NCBI RefSeq assembly: GCF_023016285.1
Contig: NZ_CP095413.1
Span: 5,036,501-5,100,500, forward strand
Source of the DNA: Muricauda sp. SCSIO 64092
Lineage (GTDB): Bacteria; Bacteroidota; Bacteroidia; Flavobacteriales; Flavobacteriaceae
Length of the DNA stretch: 64,000 nt
Reading direction: 5' to 3'
Every line of letters starts with the position of its first letter. Positions within the stretch are counted from its first letter, which is position 1. Shown one piece after another: positions 63,721-64,000 of this stretch. Below the pieces are notes generated by a model. The model saw only the letters and a list, made by a program, of their open reading frames with translations, was not told the DNA's origin and made no database searches. The position numbers were made by a program, and so were the translations under genes.

Positions 63721-63908
63721 GAACTCGTCTTCAGTTCGTAAAATTTGCTGCAAAAATACCTTTTGCACCCATATTTTGTCTTTTTCTTGTTTCGTAGCCC
63801 AGCTACCTGCCCACCATGCGGAAGGCAGGCGGGTGCAACGCGAAAAAGCCTTCATCTGGGCACAAAATCTTGTTTTTTCCCTAAACCCTGCGAACTCAAG
63901 ACGGGTTC
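63721..63908. repeat. second copy (188 bp) of the EamA-type inverted-repeat element
   Basis: Ends GAACTCGTCTTCAGTTCG and CGAACTCAAGACGGGTTC are complementary with two mismatches. The core shares TTTTGCACCCAT, TTTCGTAGCCCAGCTA, AAAAAGCCTTCATCTGGG with 4383-4542. Between them a CCTGCCCACC ... GGCAGGCGGG palindrome has been inserted. It lies in the 63585-64000 gap, which also holds a hairpin (TTTCCACGTGG / CCATGTGGAA, 63656-63680) and no gene. Confidence 0.7.
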
Positions 63909-64000
63909 CATTTTTTAAACGGAAATGCCTTGAAAAAGGTTAAGCTGCGCCATGCCCATTCCAAAGGGCCATAGGCAAAGTATTTTAGCCATACCTTACT

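Noticed and set aside
1..64000. tRNA, rRNA or phage attachment sites
   Set aside because: None was recognised by eye; a covariance-model search would be needed to exclude a tRNA firmly.

Overview
The window comes from a member of the Bacteroidota, most likely a marine-type Flavobacteriaceae. The evidence is the lipid A locus with a fused LpxC-FabZ, a PorX-type response regulator (type IX secretion), TonB receptor/DUF4249 and ECF sigma/anti-sigma modules, Bacteroidota-style promoters (TAnnTTTG at about -7, few Shine-Dalgarno sites), and several non-ATG starts. No tRNA or rRNA gene was seen. Layout: 1-2.05 kb is the 5' two-thirds or more of a surface BspA-like leucine-rich-repeat protein on the minus strand. 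2.1-2.9 kb holds decayed and small ORFs, including an agmatinase N-terminal fragment. 3.0-10 kb has ychF, an EamA transporter carrying an in-frame repeat insertion, and both topoisomerase IV subunits. 10-20.2 kb is mixed housekeeping: sterol-desaturase-like hydroxylase, TerC, XRE and Lrp regulators, DinB, aroB, proline dehydrogenase, alanine dehydrogenase, tsaE. 20.3-22.2 kb is a small accessory island of double-glycine-leader peptides and partner membrane proteins, with a duplicated porX 3' end. 22.2-34.4 kb has porX, an HD phosphohydrolase, the lpxD-lpxC/fabZ-lpxA-efp-lpxD2 operon, sucD, fabG, a vWA membrane protein and an SPFH protein. 34.4-44.4 kb is a complete histidine operon (hisG, D, C, B, H, A, F, IE) preceded by a His-codon leader peptide and terminator. 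It is interrupted by three four-helix-bundle (S23/IVP-like) genes, a GNAT and a DinB gene, and by short-word repeat arrays. 44.4-45.2 kb is a tandem array of about 154-bp structured repeats. 45.2-50 kb is a minus-strand ECF sigma, anti-sigma, DUF4097, beta-barrel and DUF2807 cluster plus a DUF2268 protease. 50-52.6 kb has a long word array, an ArsR-type regulator, a PAP2 phosphatase and an RraA homologue. 52.7-55.3 kb is a large array of the 154-bp structured repeat with a GIY-YIG nuclease gene embedded in it. 55.4-59 kb is a TonB receptor and a DUF4249 lipoprotein with a repeat copy inside its 5' end. 59.4-63.6 kb has a small secreted protein, a DUF1853 protein, and a vWA/AAA ATPase pair. The window ends in a second copy of the element that invaded the EamA gene. 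The most unusual content is (1) the GIY-YIG nuclease sitting in an array of repeats predicted to fold as three-way junctions, with single copies elsewhere whose stem sequences differ but stay complementary; (2) the double-glycine peptide island, where a secreted-type peptide and its neighbouring membrane protein share a C-terminal module; and (3) the histidine operon, which has a Bacteroidota-style attenuator and has been heavily invaded by repeat-associated four-helix-bundle genes.
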